Counted from the first letter of the stretch, positions 24,072 to 37,319 are shown. The stretch is 64,000 bases of DNA from Chamaecrista fasciculata (GCA_003254925.1 QANZ01047470.1:152716-216715), one strand, 5' to 3'. A program made the numbers and translations. The notes: generated by a model not told the origin, from the sequence alone.

Positions 24072-25266
24072 GATATTATTATAAAATTAATATCGTTATA
24101 ATTAATGCATTTAATTATGTTTTACATGGACGTTGGTATGCAACTCCTATGCAAATGAAGGAGATTAAATGGGAATTAATGTAATTTAAAGGCATGTCAT
24201 GGGCATACGTTGGAATGCAAATTTAAGGCAAATAAGTACATATTTAAAGCAATTGAAGTGAGCCACACATTAGGTATATATATATAAATATGGGTGTTGA
24301 AATATTGTAGTTGTAAAAATTCTAAGAAACAATTTTATATATTTGGATAGAGAAAAGGTGTGCGAGTGAAAATCCTATCTATCTCCTTAGTGCAGATGTG
24401 ATAGATCAATAGACGAGTACTGGGTTGTTGTATCCTGGAGGTAACGCGTCTGTGTACCTGCTGCACCGGTTGATATAACTAAATCAACCTGTGGGAAGGG
24501 TGAATTACCTTAAAGAAGCGAGATATCTGTGTCTCAGCCCAGGACCACGCATTTTATTTACTAACAGTTTGTTCTTATTTCAGTTGTTTCTCTTATTTTC
24601 AAGTAACATCTCCAACATTTGCTAGTTTTCTTGTAATAAAAATCTTACATTAGATAAGTCAAAGGATAAAAAAGAAAAATTAATTTGAATGAACATATAC
24701 GAGTATTTATATCTCATAAACATTCATATGTCAATGGTTCTATATAACAAGTTATCAATATTTAAATATGAAGAGATATGAATGTTCATATCTAAAATAT
24801 TATAACTAGTCATTAAATTTAGGATAATTATAGAAAAGGTCCCTGTAATTTGGCTCATTTACACGATTGTATCTTGTGTAGTTCAAAACTTGTCAAATAG
24901 GGTCCCTGTGGTTGGCGCCGTTAGCACTTCGAGGCCATGCAGTCAAATTTAATGGTAGCTTGAGATTTGGCATCAACACGTAAATTTTTGCACTTTTTGC
25001 GATATTTGCCAATTGCTCGCAGGAAGGGCACGATCCAACGAGACAATAGCGGATACTATTGTAAGTGTTTCGTCGTTGGTTGCCATGGAGAAGGTTTCTG
25101 GCAAGCTGGACAACAAAAAAGCTCTGTTTTAGCAAAATTTTATGCATTTTTCACATGTTTGGTTCTTTTCTTGCTAATTTACCCCTGGTATGTGGGAAAT
25201 GAACTTTGAAAAGCCGATAAACTCATTCCTTTTAATGTTTAAAAGGAACAACAAGGATGAATGAAT
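24072..25266. repeat. LTR-like fragment and repeat scraps
   Basis: 24350-24640 resembles the 3' part of a plant LTR (GGGTTGTTGTATCCTGGAGG, then a GTGGGAAGGGTGAATTACC phrase and a TTCTTGTAA tail), without primer-binding site or coding region. 24830-24930 contains GGTCCCTGT phrases like one arm of a foldback element. Both calls are tentative. Confidence 0.35.
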
Positions 25267-25294
25267 TATATTTTTTAGGGTACATTACACTAGT

Positions 25295-25936
25295 AGATAA
25301 AGTCCAACATTATTGTTTACCAAAAACCTAGTAATATGTATACTGGGATGAAATGTATCTTTAGGAAAATGTATATGTTTTATACTTTGTTGTGTAACTT
25401 TCTTTTTATGTAAAACACAACTTGATAATAGATAAAACTAAATTCTTTATAATTTCATATTTGATAAACTAAAATTTATTTTTATCATTTGAGAATTAAA
25501 GTAGAAAGCTTATCATCTTCAAAATTAAATTACTAATTTATTATAACTCCAAAGTTAAATTAATATATTGGTGCAGAGTGCTAGGTGTTACGATATAAGA
25601 TGTGCATTGTGACAGTGCGTTATGGCATAAGACCCTGGTATAGGAAAATTATTATGTCATACACTGAGCAATTAAACACTTTGAGCTCTCTCTTCCTGTA
25701 AATAGGAAAGTTCAATCACCATTTTAGTTGTTCATTTCATTCACAAGAACATGGAGCTATTCTTTGGGAGAACCTTACGCAATCAAATTTTTTCTGATTT
25801 TTCGAGTTCTTTTTCACGACCAATGGTGAAAAATAACTTTATCTCTAATAGATAAAGTCCAACATTATTGTTTACCAAAAACCTAGTAATATGTATACTG
25901 GGATGAAATGTATCTTTAGGAAAATGTATATGTTTT
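25295..25936. repeat. 87-bp direct repeats enclosing LTR-like sequence
   Basis: 25295-25381 and 25850-25936 are identical as far as I can read. Between them lies AT-rich sequence plus a + strand LTR-like segment (25660-25850) related to 2560-2790. A 24-bp phrase with one mismatch also precedes the first repeat (25267-25290) and follows the second (25950-25973). Confidence 0.7.
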
Positions 25937-25960
25937 CCATTATTGTTTTTATATTTTTTA

Positions 25961-26358
25961 GGGTAAATTACACTTTGGTACCCTGTGGTTTGATCCTATT
26001 TCACTTTGGTATCCTGTGGTTTGAAACCTGGCACTTTGGTACCCTGTGGTATTCTCCATTAACACTTTGGTACCCTTTGAAGCTATTTTGTAATTTTAAC
26101 CATATCAAATTTTGCAAAAATTACATATTGACCCCAATTTTTTTTAAGTTTTCATTTTAGTCCCTAGATAATATGTATCCAGGGATCTATTTGTAATTTT
26201 TTTGAAAATTTTTTGGGGTCAATATGTAATTTTTGCAAAATTTGATATGGTTAAAATTACAAATTAGCTCCAAAGGGTACCAAAGTGTTAATGGAGAATT
26301 CCACAGGGTACCAAAGTGTCAGGTTTCAAACCACAGGGTACCAAAGTGTAATTTACCC
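25961..26358. mobile_element. near-perfect hairpin MITE
   Basis: It begins GGGTAAATTACACTTTGG and ends CCAAAGTGTAATTTACCC. The arms match almost along their full length, including four spaced ACTTTGGTA(C/T)CC phrases and their inverses, leaving a short loop near 26160. The termini sit in T-rich sequence, so the target-site duplication cannot be fixed. It is noncoding. Confidence 0.75.
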
Positions 26359-28331
26359 TTTTTTTTATCTAAACATAAGAATATGTCTATGTTCCTAAGT
26401 TTTATTAATTTTTTTTTGTGGTTATCACTAATTCAATATGTATGATGGATCAAAAGTTTCTCTACTAAGTACTTAGGGTTTAACAAAGACTTTTAAGTTC
26501 CTTTGACATTAGATTGTTAAGATTTTTTTTTAAAAAAATGTTAAAATATGAATATGTATTTTTGAATTCATAATATTAATAATTAATATTAAAATAATAG
26601 AGGGACTAAAGCATTGTTCACGGTGGTCCTTGACCAGTTGCCTATGTTGACCGGTATGGTCGCCGACGGTTGGCATAAGCAATTTAGCATCGACCACGCG
26701 CCATAGATGGTGATCGATCAGCAATGACTGTTAACCATCGTTAGCCACTATTTAACGATATTGTTGACTATTACCAACTCAACCAAGCAATCAATCAAGT
26801 TGACTAAATTGTTGACCTAGTCAACTTGAAGTTGCTTTGCAACACATATCGAGGCACAACAAGTGTTCCACGATGTTGCGCATAAATGTGCACTACAACG
26901 CACAAGGATGGCTGTTGTGGAGCCGATTAACAGTTTGACCAATATTAAGGTGATGGAAGATGTTTGATTATGCATAACTTCTTTATTTTAGCTATGAAAT
27001 TTATGATATTCACATCGAAAAATTCAAATATTGGGAGATACTAGAGAAAGTGAGAGTCTAAAGAGCGTCATGTGGCCACCTCTTGACTTTATTCTCCCAA
27101 ATAATTGGAGAGAGAATTTAAATTGTATAATACCGCTTAAATTTGTTCAAGTGTTTTTTTTAAGTGTGGGAGTTAGTGGCAGCTTGTAGAGATCCCAAAG
27201 CTCCATTTTTAAATTCTTATTCAAGTGTGGATTCAAATAGTAAGTGACTATTTGTGTTCAAGCGTTGTGACCAAGATGGAATTTGTGTTCAAGCATGAGA
27301 TAGACTTGATATCCACCTTGAATGCTTACCTAGTAGGAGTCATAATGGCACTGTGCATAAGATGAAGAGGCCTCCGTTCAAGGAAGAGAAGCAAGAGAGG
27401 AAAGGAGAATGGGGCACGAAATAGTTTGCAACTACTACATGGATTTTCCATTCATTTATAAAGAGTGTTAATGGGTTGTTGATACAGAAATAACAAACTA
27501 TACATTGTTAGAGACCAAGAATGGTTTAAAGTAATATTATATGAAGATTAATAAAAACATATTAGCAACAAATTTAAAGTCTAAACTATTCCTTTTGCCA
27601 GTGATCCCAATTGGATAGAGAAAAAATTCATAAAGAGTAATTTGTAGCTTCAATTTTATGCATTCGAACTTGAAATGAGATAAATATGACCAAATTCATG
27701 AAACAAGTGACCCATTTTTGGGCCCAATTTCATGTCTGATTTGACCTCGTTTGTCGATGACTTCAACTGAGTAAAGAAATAACTCATCAAATTTAACCCA
27801 TTGCTCTAAATGAAATAGATATGTCCATAGTCAATATTTAGGGACCGATGATAAAATTTTTAAGGAACATTAAGGACCAAATAGAACAAAAAAAATATAA
27901 CGAACCAAAACTGAACTTGGGCTAAATATTAGGGACCAAAATAGGTTTTTGACTTAAAAAATTATAAAATATATGCAAGAAATTTAAAGTCTGACTTATA
28001 TAGATAAAATCCACTTCTTTCCTTGTTAAATTGTTAGATGACTATGAACTATTTCTTTTAGTGACAGATTACATTTTCCCTTTTTAAATTTAATAATAAA
28101 TTCGTGCTACATTACATGACCCAAGGGCAAAAGAGAATAATCTCAGTGGGATTTGGAACATGCTTTTTGAACCATAGCCATACACAGGCTCGTGTTGTGT
28201 ACATTATCAATAAAAAGAAGATTTTCAAAATTTTAAAAATGAAATAAAAAGTTAGAACAAATTCCCTCCAAGTGATTGGGGCACAGATAAAGCAAAGCAA
28301 GTAACTCAATTAGTTTTTTTCTTTTTGAGTG
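26359..28331. repeat. decayed repeat mosaic, no gene
   Basis: 26600-26900 has reiterated TTGACC/GGTCAA words and small-hairpin potential. 27590-27950 matches the right half of the foldback family at 14168 (GATTTGACCTCGTTTGTCGAT, shortened here in wording, and TATTAGGGACCAAAATA). The remainder is AT-rich and unrecognised. Confidence 0.4.
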
Positions 28332-29590
28332 ACTCTGGTTCTTTTCTCTCACCTCTTTTCCTAGATTCCTTACAATTTAAATTAGGGAAAAAAGATAAAC
28401 TTATAATTTAAAAGATGTTATAACAAAGAGATAAATAAGTTTAATTTATATATTTTTTTATGATAGATTATGTAAAAATATCTGTTTAATATTATTTCTT
28501 TATAATAACTGATTATGCACAACATTTTTATCATATATGTCATATATTTATTAAAAAATCTTATAAGAAAGTTATTAAAGGATTTATTTAAATATAATCC
28601 TTTAATCCAATTCTTTTAATGACCATTTATATAGTGGTGTACCTAAATTGGAACTCCCATCTCAAGATGTGTCTGTATTTAAATTTCCATTAAGAGATGT
28701 GTCTATATTTAATGACCAATAGTGTTTTAAATAAGAAAAAACGTCCTTTATATGTTTGTCATAAAGCTTCCTCAAATCAAAAACTTTAATTGTATTGTCT
28801 CACTTTAATGATTGGTCATGTAAAAAGTTATGTTTAATATTGTCTCTTATGATTGGTATGCATAAAATTTTTGTCACGTGTTAAATATTGATTGGAGAAC
28901 TTTATAACAAACATATAAGGAACTTTACCTAAGTTTTGTCTTTCTAAATATCATTGTTCTAAGTGGAAGACATCTATAGAAAAAGAGAAATTCTAATATG
29001 TAACTTGGAGGTATGTATACAATTGCATACAATTGCGGAGTGGTATAATTTTTATTTATTAAATTATTTAATGCTAAGAAATAAAAAAAAATCTTTTTTA
29101 ACCAATAAAACTTATGATAAAGTCACATCACAAGTTTTATGGATGCAACACATTGCATTACAGACTAACCCATAAAATTTTTTTAACTACTTCAAAAACA
29201 TTTATGCTAAAATTATTTTATCTCAACACAAAATAATTAATCATAATTTAAAACGATATGAGGGGGGACACAAAAAATATTATTATTATTATAAAATAAA
29301 CAACCGATATAGCACCTCTTAAATCTTCTAATCGCATCCGCCACTTTTCAAAATATTTCAATTGTAATAACAACCTCATTAATTTCGCTTTTAAAAATTA
29401 TTGTTTTCTTTCCTGACATCTCTAACGCCTATAAGTAAGATAATCTCTACCATCGGAAAGATACCACAATTATTGTTCATCACTCTTTAATATTTCACTT
29501 TCTCCTTAGAAGATTTTGATTGATTTAGGCATTGTAGTGGCCGGTGGAAATCGACCCCCTTCATGCCTTTCTTGCAAGATTTCTCATTTC
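28332..29590. repeat. 1.26-kb tandem duplication, copy 1
   Basis: The unit begins ACTCTGGTTCTTTTC and ends TTTCTCATTTC, followed directly by copy 2. The two copies are nearly identical. This copy lacks a roughly 37-bp segment that copy 2 keeps (junction near 29195, at a TCAA repeat) and has an extra about 10 bp in an AATTGCATAC stretch near 29030. No gene is recognised inside; 29515-29580 is the most complex part (GGCCGGTGGAAATCGACC). Confidence 0.9.
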
Positions 29591-30879
29591 ACTCTGGTTC
29601 TTTTCTCTCACCTCTTTTCCTAGATTCCTTACAATTTAAATTAGGGCAAAAAGATAAACTTATAATTTAAAAGATGTTATAACAAAGAGATAAATAAGTT
29701 TAATTTATATATTTTTTTATGATAGATTATATAAAAATATCTGTTTAATATTATTTCTTTATAATAACTGATTATGCACAACATTTTTATCATATATGTC
29801 ATATATTTATTAAAAAATCTTATAAGAAAGTTATTAAAGGATTTATTTAAATATAATCCTTTAATCCAATTCTTTTAATGACCATTTATATAGTGGTGTA
29901 CCTAAATTGGAACTCCCATCTCAAGATGTGTCTGTATTTAAATTTCCATTAAGAGATGTGTCTATATTTAATGACCAATAGTGTTTTAAATAAGAAAAAA
30001 CGTCCTTTATATGTTTGTCATAAAGCTTCCTCAAATCAAAAACTTTAATTGTATTGTCTCACTTTAATGATTGGTCATGTAAAAAGTTATGTTTAATATT
30101 GTCTCTTATGATTGGTATGCATAAAATTTTTGTCACGTGTTAAATGTTGATTGGAGAACTTTATAACAAACATATAAGGAACTTTACCTAAGTTTTGTCT
30201 TTCTAAATATCATTGTTCTAAGTGGAAGACATATATAGAAAAAGAGAAATTCTAATATGTATAACTTGGGGGTATGTATACAATTGCGAAGTGGTATAAT
30301 TTTTATTTATTAAATTATTTAATGCTAAGAAATAAAAAAAAATCTTTTTTAACCAATAAAACTTATGTATAAAGTCACATCACAAGTTTTATGGATGCAA
30401 CAAATTGCATTATAGACTAACCCATAAAATTTTTTTAACTACTTCAATTCTTATAAGTAAGATTTTAAATTTAATTTTTATCAAAAACATTTATGCTAAA
30501 ATTATTTTATCTCAACACAAAATAATTAATCATAATTTAAAACGATATGAGGGGCGACACAAAAAATATTATTATTATTATAAAATAAACAACCGATATA
30601 GCACCTCTTAAATCTTCTAATCGCATACGCCACTTTTCAAAATATCTCAATTGTAATAACAACCTCATTAACTTCGCTTTTAAAAATTATCGTTTTCTTT
30701 CCTGACATCTCTAACGCCTATAAGTAAGATAATCTCTGTCATCGAAAAGATATCACAATTATTGTTCATCACTCTTTAATATTTCACTTTCTCCTTAGAA
30801 GATTTTGATTGATTTAGGCATTGTAGTGGCCGGTGGAAATCGACCCCCTTCATGCCTTTCTTGCAAGATTTCTCATTTC
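29591..30879. repeat. 1.26-kb tandem duplication, copy 2
   Basis: Head-to-tail second copy (1289 bp) of the preceding unit. It retains the 37-bp segment around 30445-30481. Few substitutions separate it from copy 1, so the duplication is recent. Confidence 0.9.
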
Positions 30880-31199
30880 GGCTACCGGAGTTATCCTCGT
30901 CGTTTTTCGTTAGCTTCATCAAGAACATTTTTAAATATCTATCTATCATATATAAAAAGTAAATAACAATCTTTAAAAAATCATTCGGTTAATAACTCAA
31001 TTTTTAAAAGATAGAAATACACTATATAGTCAAGAACCAAATTGTGTACTCTTTAATGAATGAAAGTGACTAAGAAATATACAACTTAAATTTCCCATAA
31101 ACTAATAGGTGTATTTGATCGTTTAGAGACTAAATTGTTAACTCAATAATTCGAGGCTTGATGCTTAGTTTACACTAAAGTAATATCGTAGAGGATCAA

Positions 31200-32200
31200 G
31201 AACTGTCCTCTCTCTCCCTGCCCCGCCAAAAAGAAATGCGTGCGTGACGATTCCATGTCTGCTAAATGCGCCTTCTGATTCTGATGCCTCCCTATTTAAG
31301 CCTCTTCCTCCACAATTCCTTCCTTAATCTCTCTGCGAGCCATCAAGAATTTGTGCGTTTTCGGTGAAATTTCGCTCACAGCAAGCTTTTGCAGTCCCTA
31401 GCTACCGACTTCGCTCGTTTTTCAGGTTAATCTTCACTTCGATTTTGTTCTGTGCTGTTCTTCTTGTTCGGAATTTCTGATTATCGAAGAAAAACGATAA
31501 TAATCACTGCATTTACAGTTAGTTTAATTTCTTAACGCCAGCAAAAAGCATTCTCCGATTCTCGAATCTGTAATGATCTTGCACCTCAGGTGTTTTTAAT
31601 TTTTGTGATAAACGAAGAATTTCTGCTGATTCGATTTTTGAAATCGTACGCAGAACGAGGCGAAACAGTAGTACATAGTAGTTCATACAGCTTCGGTCTT
31701 GCTCTGTGCTGTTCTTCTTGTAGTTCTCGTTGTTCTGAATTTCTGATTATCGAACAAAAACGATAATCACTAAATTTACAGTTAGTTTGATTTCTTAACG
31801 CCAGCGAAAAGCATTCTGGCATCTGTTATGATCTTGCACCTCGGATGTTTTTAATTGTTGTGATAAACGAAGAATTTCAGCTGATTCGATTTTTGAAATC
31901 ATACGCAGAGCGAGGCGAATCAGTAGTACATAGTACTTCATACAGTTTCGCGTCGTTCGGGTTAGTTTTCCTACTTAATTTTTTTTTTCCTCTGTGATGA
32001 TCTTGTAATTCGGGTGATTGTGATTGTGGTTATAAACGAAGAGCTGCTGCATTTTTCAGTTTCTCTCTTTGAAATTCGTACGCTTAAGAAGTCAAACAAG
32101 AAGCATTTGCAATTCGTTGAACTTGGCGAGTCGTTCAGGTTAGCATCCTCTCTTCCTTAGTTTGATGTAAGAGCTTGAATTACTGGGTGAAACCAGATAG
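31200..32200 (+). promoter_or_regulatory. orphan promoter/leader-like region with 254-bp tandem repeat
   Basis: A TATA-like TATTTAAG (31293-31300) is followed after about 30 bp by a pyrimidine-rich leader ending in a good splice donor (TTTTTCAG then GTTAATC, 31425/31426), typical of plant genes with a leader intron. The following sequence holds two tandem copies (31445-31698 and 31699-about 31945) of a unit containing TGTGCTGTTCTTCTTG and GATTATCGAA. Further donor-like TTCGGGTTAG (31955) and TTCAGGTTAG (32136) follow. I find no start codon leading into a convincing protein downstream, so it is either the 5' end of a lost gene or a noncoding transcript. Confidence 0.4.
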
Positions 32201-35200
32201 ATCTGGTAAAGCACTTCATTGTTATTCTGTTTGGTTTTTAAGGGACATGTTTTAGTTTTATGTGTTCTTGGATAACAGGATGATCTGTTTGGTTTATGAT
32301 AATTTAGAGTGTGAATAGAAAACAAAAGGGGTGAATGAATTGTATACGTTTCCTAGGTCCTTGTTTCTGCATCCAGGAATTGGAACTTTTGGTTTCCTGG
32401 TTTGTTCTGAATCTGTTCAGAAATAGGCTCACTTGGCACTAGACCCGTCACAATCCTCCAAGGTCACTTCCTAAGTGTGCTCGAAAACATCAATTGGTAT
32501 AACTATAAGCTCTAAAAAAGAGTATATCCCAAAAATTAGTCTGTTAGGCTGGAGAAATTCTTAGATTTATAGCTACCTATGTGAGCTCCTAAGATTATTG
32601 CTCGTGTGAGATTTTTCTGGTATAGCTAGAGATATTGATAAATAAAGACGGAACACCACTACAAATTAAAGCAGGATGTACAAAGAGGTTTTCTCAGTGA
32701 TCAACATCACTCAGTGATGCAAACGTTTGCCAAAAAAAAAAAAGAACTCACTATTTCATAGGTGTTTTCATGTTTGTTTATAAGTAGCTTATTGAGGTCG
32801 AAACCATTTCTAGATATTGCTGTAGCGATTCAATCCATGAAATCAATTCTAAATCATCACGAGTATTTGTTGATCAAAAGTGTGATTTTAGCTAATAGTT
32901 CATTGAGTCCTCTGTGTAAAGCGGTATGAACATAGAACCCCTCATAATATGAAGTAGCATGAGACAAGCGGTGTAAATGAATTGGGCCATGGCTGATAGG
33001 CTTTTTATTTCAGATGGTAGTCATTTATGTAAATCCAAAAAACAAAAAGGTTACTCAAACCAGCACCCATGTGAAGGAGTTTGTGGATCCCATAAATATA
33101 AATGATGGGCCCTGAAAATAAGTGGTTTCTTGAAGGTTTGTTTCTCTTTCTATTCTCAATATATTATAAGATATACTAGAAGTAGTAGTTGATTCTTGAT
33201 TAAGATGATTGGAATGGAGGAGCTCCACGTAGTGCCTGTTACGAATAACGTGTAATTTTGCTTGTATCCATCCATCCATCCATCTCTAATTATATTATTA
33301 GCGTTCTTTTCTAGAAACTAAGTCTATTGTTATTATTAAGTTATACTTCATAGTTGCAATTGTAGTTATATTAAATTATTAACATAAAGTAACAATATAT
33401 AGTCGCAATTAACGTTATAGAATGGGATTTAAAACTTTGGTCTAGTTAATAAGACATGCGAGAAAATCTTGGTAGTCCTTACAGCTCTGTACTCCTGCTG
33501 TACATCTTTGGAAATTGGAATACAAGAAGCTCATTCGAGAACAAAATGGCTGTATAAGATTCTTCAATTCAAATGCAACGTAGAATACACCTTAGCCATA
33601 TTTTAAGTGTTTCGAGTGTGGTGGTGCAGAAGTATGGACTTTACATATCATATAGTGGACTCTGCCTTTTGAAGACCTCTGTTTTTTGAGTTGCTTCCTC
33701 TGCTCAATAAGTGATATTAAAGTGTTGGCGTCAAGTAGTCTCTAAAATTTGTTTGATCATTTGATCATATATATAATATATAGTGCACTTGTGGAGTAAG
33801 GGTAAACCTTGATGCTTTAGAGAATAGAAATCTTGAGAGAAAATTACCAACGCATCCTTTAGACTAGTACGTGGATCAGATTCACATGGGGCCAGAGGAA
33901 AACTAGAACTCATGTGGACAGATAGTCTAGTTTAGGATTTTGGGGACAGATGAATTCGTGAAAAGAACTCGAGTCTGACAAATTAACTATTGATTACGTC
34001 TTCTTGAAACTGATTTTTTTTTTTTTGCTGAGAATTATGGCTTACGAAATACTAACTAGATAACATCATGCCTTAACCCAAAAAATAATACAATAATTCC
34101 AAAAAGTTTGCGCATAGTTTTGTTTGTAATTTTAATTTAGATAATTTTGACCTTTAAATCGTAAAAGGATCCTGTCACTATAAACTTGCTGACTTGGTTA
34201 GAGCTTTCACACTTTCTTCGTTATACACACACGGGGAAACACTGATCAGTAAAAATGTGAACAAAATTTTTTCCCCTCTTACTTGAAAATTAATCTGATT
34301 ACATGGTGCTCCCCTCTATTATAAACTATACAGACTTCCTTTGAAAATAAAAGACTGACTACAATTATACTGTAAACTGTAATTAATTGTGCGCCTCAAA
34401 AGTTCGTGGGTACCAACCCTTCCTACATGTATGACAAATTTGTGGTTTTCTGGAAATTCCCTAGATGCCGTGTAGCTTTGATGGACCTTATCACCTTTGA
34501 AAGAGTAAATCCCACGTAAGTTGACAGCAACAATGCTAACTTCACGCCAATAACGCCAATAAAGAATGACACACTTGGTTAAAGTGCATGTTTTTACTCT
34601 AAAATGGGAAGAATTCTAATCTTACGAGCCTTATATAGTAAATGATTTATAAATTCTTCTCGTAAATTTTTAAAGAAATCGAGAAGTATTACCGGTGCTT
34701 ACCCCGACAAAAAGAAAACTCCACTTGCAATCGCTTAGCATAGAAAAGAAACAAGGCTGCATGCACATATTTAGACGTTTTCATTACAATTTTTGTCGCG
34801 TATCCGTGGACGTTTACATTTTCATATATACATTTAGTCACATGTTATTTGGTTCATATCTATATTTCGTATTCTTTTCTGTCCTTTATAAAAGACTATC
34901 ATGAGACATGTTTCATATCTCGAGTAGAGATATTTAAAGAGATAACGATTGGTTTTCATTTCCCTTGGTTTAATTGATAGTAATTACTATAACGGCGTTA
35001 GACCAAACTTCAAAGTGAATTTATTTGTTGAAAGCTAGAGTACTTATCTTCTCATCTTCTCTTAATATGTGGGTTTCAATCTATGCATCTGTTCTCCTTC
35101 CCCTGTGGGATGTGTTTGTCTGCAAAATGTTGATATTGAACTATCTTTCTTTCCTTGGAACCATGCATTTTGTATTGACAGCCACCGTTAAATTAGTATA

Positions 35201-36709
35201 AAATTATTTTGGAGAATGTTTTGTACAAATGGATTCGATTAATATTATACAAAAGAAAAAAAATCAATTAAAAACATTAATTTAATAATTAAATGTTATT
35301 CATAGGCAAACTATTAGAGTACTTTTTTTTATGTTAGTACCTACCCATATAGGGAACTTTCACAAGTTAGCTTGGGAAAAGAACGTAGGTGGGACGGCAG
35401 ATTCGCTCCTCAAAGTGTTCCCTAGACTTTTAGACAAGCTGATTAATTAATGACATCATTCAATGCTATATTGTTCCCAACATTATTTCCTTTTTTTTTT
35501 TTTTTCCTCCTTCTATCCCGAAAAGTATGAAGAGGATCTTTGTAATTAGAGTTTTGGACAACTCTGGAGAGAAGAGCAGTGGATCCACACATCTGATGTG
35601 TATTTGCATTCCGGGAAACATATAGAGGAATCTATATCAGGGATTGTTATGAGTGACACGGGTTGGAAAACATCTTTTTTTTTAAGTGAAAAAAAGAATA
35701 AAAATAATAATTACTAACATAAACTTATACTTATTTTTCTGTTAAAAATAGTATTTTTTTTATTTTTAATGCATTTCACCATTTGTTTATCAATTTGTTT
35801 CTTTTAATCTTTTTCCTTTTCTTGTGCTGTTGTTATTTAGTCAAAAAGAAAAACCAATTTGTTGAATGAAAAAATCCATTATATATATATCTAACAATAA
35901 CTAATTTCCTTATTATAGGTCTTAAATATAAGGATAAACAGCTAATTACTGAATCTTTTCCATACTCAAAAATAAAATTTGTAACCCCTACTAATTAATT
36001 AAAAGACAAATGAAGGAAGAATCAGTGAGCCATAGTCAGGTGATTAATCCATCATATATACTTTTTTGTTTACTCTTCCTATTGCTTTTCCATATATTTT
36101 GAATGAAATGATCGCCTACTTTTTTCAAACTTTTCCGTTAATTGCTAGTGGGGATTTGTCCATGTTTAGGATGTCAACTTTTGGTTGGTTGTGACATTAA
36201 TGGTATGAAACTTTGATTAGAATTTTCGAGATTTTTTTTCCTATGTCCCTTGTCGTGCATCGTCTTTGCTTTTTCCACATGGGTGAACACTTCTTTTGGT
36301 GGATACCACATGGTGAACACTTGTTTTGGTGAATAGAGCCTTGGGGACATCTATAAAGATTAAGTATTTTCAGTCCAATAGTCCATGATATTGTTTAAGG
36401 GAATAGCTTAGTGCCGTCAGCTTTATAGATTTCACTAAAGGCTAGTCATAAAGCAGATCTATTAGCCTAACTATATCTTAAGCAGGAGCAATGAGTTTTA
36501 TTTTAGCTCTCTAAGTATAAACGGTTAAGATCATAACCCATGCGTTATAACTTTTAATTGCTTAGCTTTGTACGTACTTGATTCTAGAAGATGATTAGTG
36601 GATCTTAGGAGGAACATGTTAGTAATGGGACAGTATTCTTTAATGTTCCACTTGTAAAGTTTTTATGAAGTTTAGGAAGATTAGAATTAGGAATATATTC
36701 TTTAACTAT
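32201..36709. other. low-information intergenic, no gene supported
   Basis: Reading frames are short and unconvincing. Noted: a 20-nt minus-strand match to a miR159-site-like sequence at 33208-33227, a (CCAT)n run at 33268-33284, and AT-rich stretches throughout. There are no exon-like blocks with splice sites that I can defend. Confidence 0.4.
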
Positions 36710-36714
36710 AAGCA

Positions 36715-37245
36715 AATCACCCCTAACATTTACGGTGATTTTCAATTATGCCCCTAACGTTTCATTTATGTCAGTTGTGCCCCCAATGTGAAACGTTAGT
36801 TTCAATTATGCCCCCAATTTCAATTATCCACAAAAAAAAACATCATTTCCGCACGATTTGAGTTCGGTTTTGATCAGATTTCATATGGGTTTTAATTTTT
36901 GGACATCACAAACTAGATTCCTTGGATCAATTTCAAAGATTAAGCTCAAAATAGTCCAAAATCCAAAGAAAATCGGACCCGATGAACCCCAAAAAGGACC
37001 AAAAGGAAATGAAACAAAACGAAGCATTTTTCTCAAAATTTCCATGTGCAAAATGATCCTTAGGAGCCGAAAATGAGTACTCATAAACTCATTTATCAAA
37101 ATAAACTGAAATGAACACGGATCGAAGCTCAAAAGTTCCGAAAAACGGTACACTAACGAGAGTGGGGGCATAATTGAAACTAATGTTTCACACTGGAGGC
37201 ACAACTGACACAAATAAAATGTTAGAGGGCATAACTGAAAATTAT
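36715..37245. mobile_element. foldback element of the ATGCCCCTAA type
   Basis: The left arm has repeated phrases CAATTATGCCCCTAACG, TGTGCCCCCAATG and CAATTATGCCCCCAA. The right arm carries the inverses (GGGGGCATAATTG, GGAGGCACAACTG, GAGGGCATAACTG). The roughly 300-bp centre has an open minus-strand frame (about 36881-37282), but it spans an arm and shows no domain. It is noncoding. Confidence 0.6.
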
Positions 37246-37319
37246 ATATCATGTTATTCTTTATTCTTTGTAGTTTGTACATTGTAGGTAAAAATAAAAA
37301 TAGCGGTGTTTATTAATGA

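Noticed and set aside
36881-37282. 133-codon minus-strand frame
   Set aside because: Spans the arm of a foldback element and has no recognisable domain.
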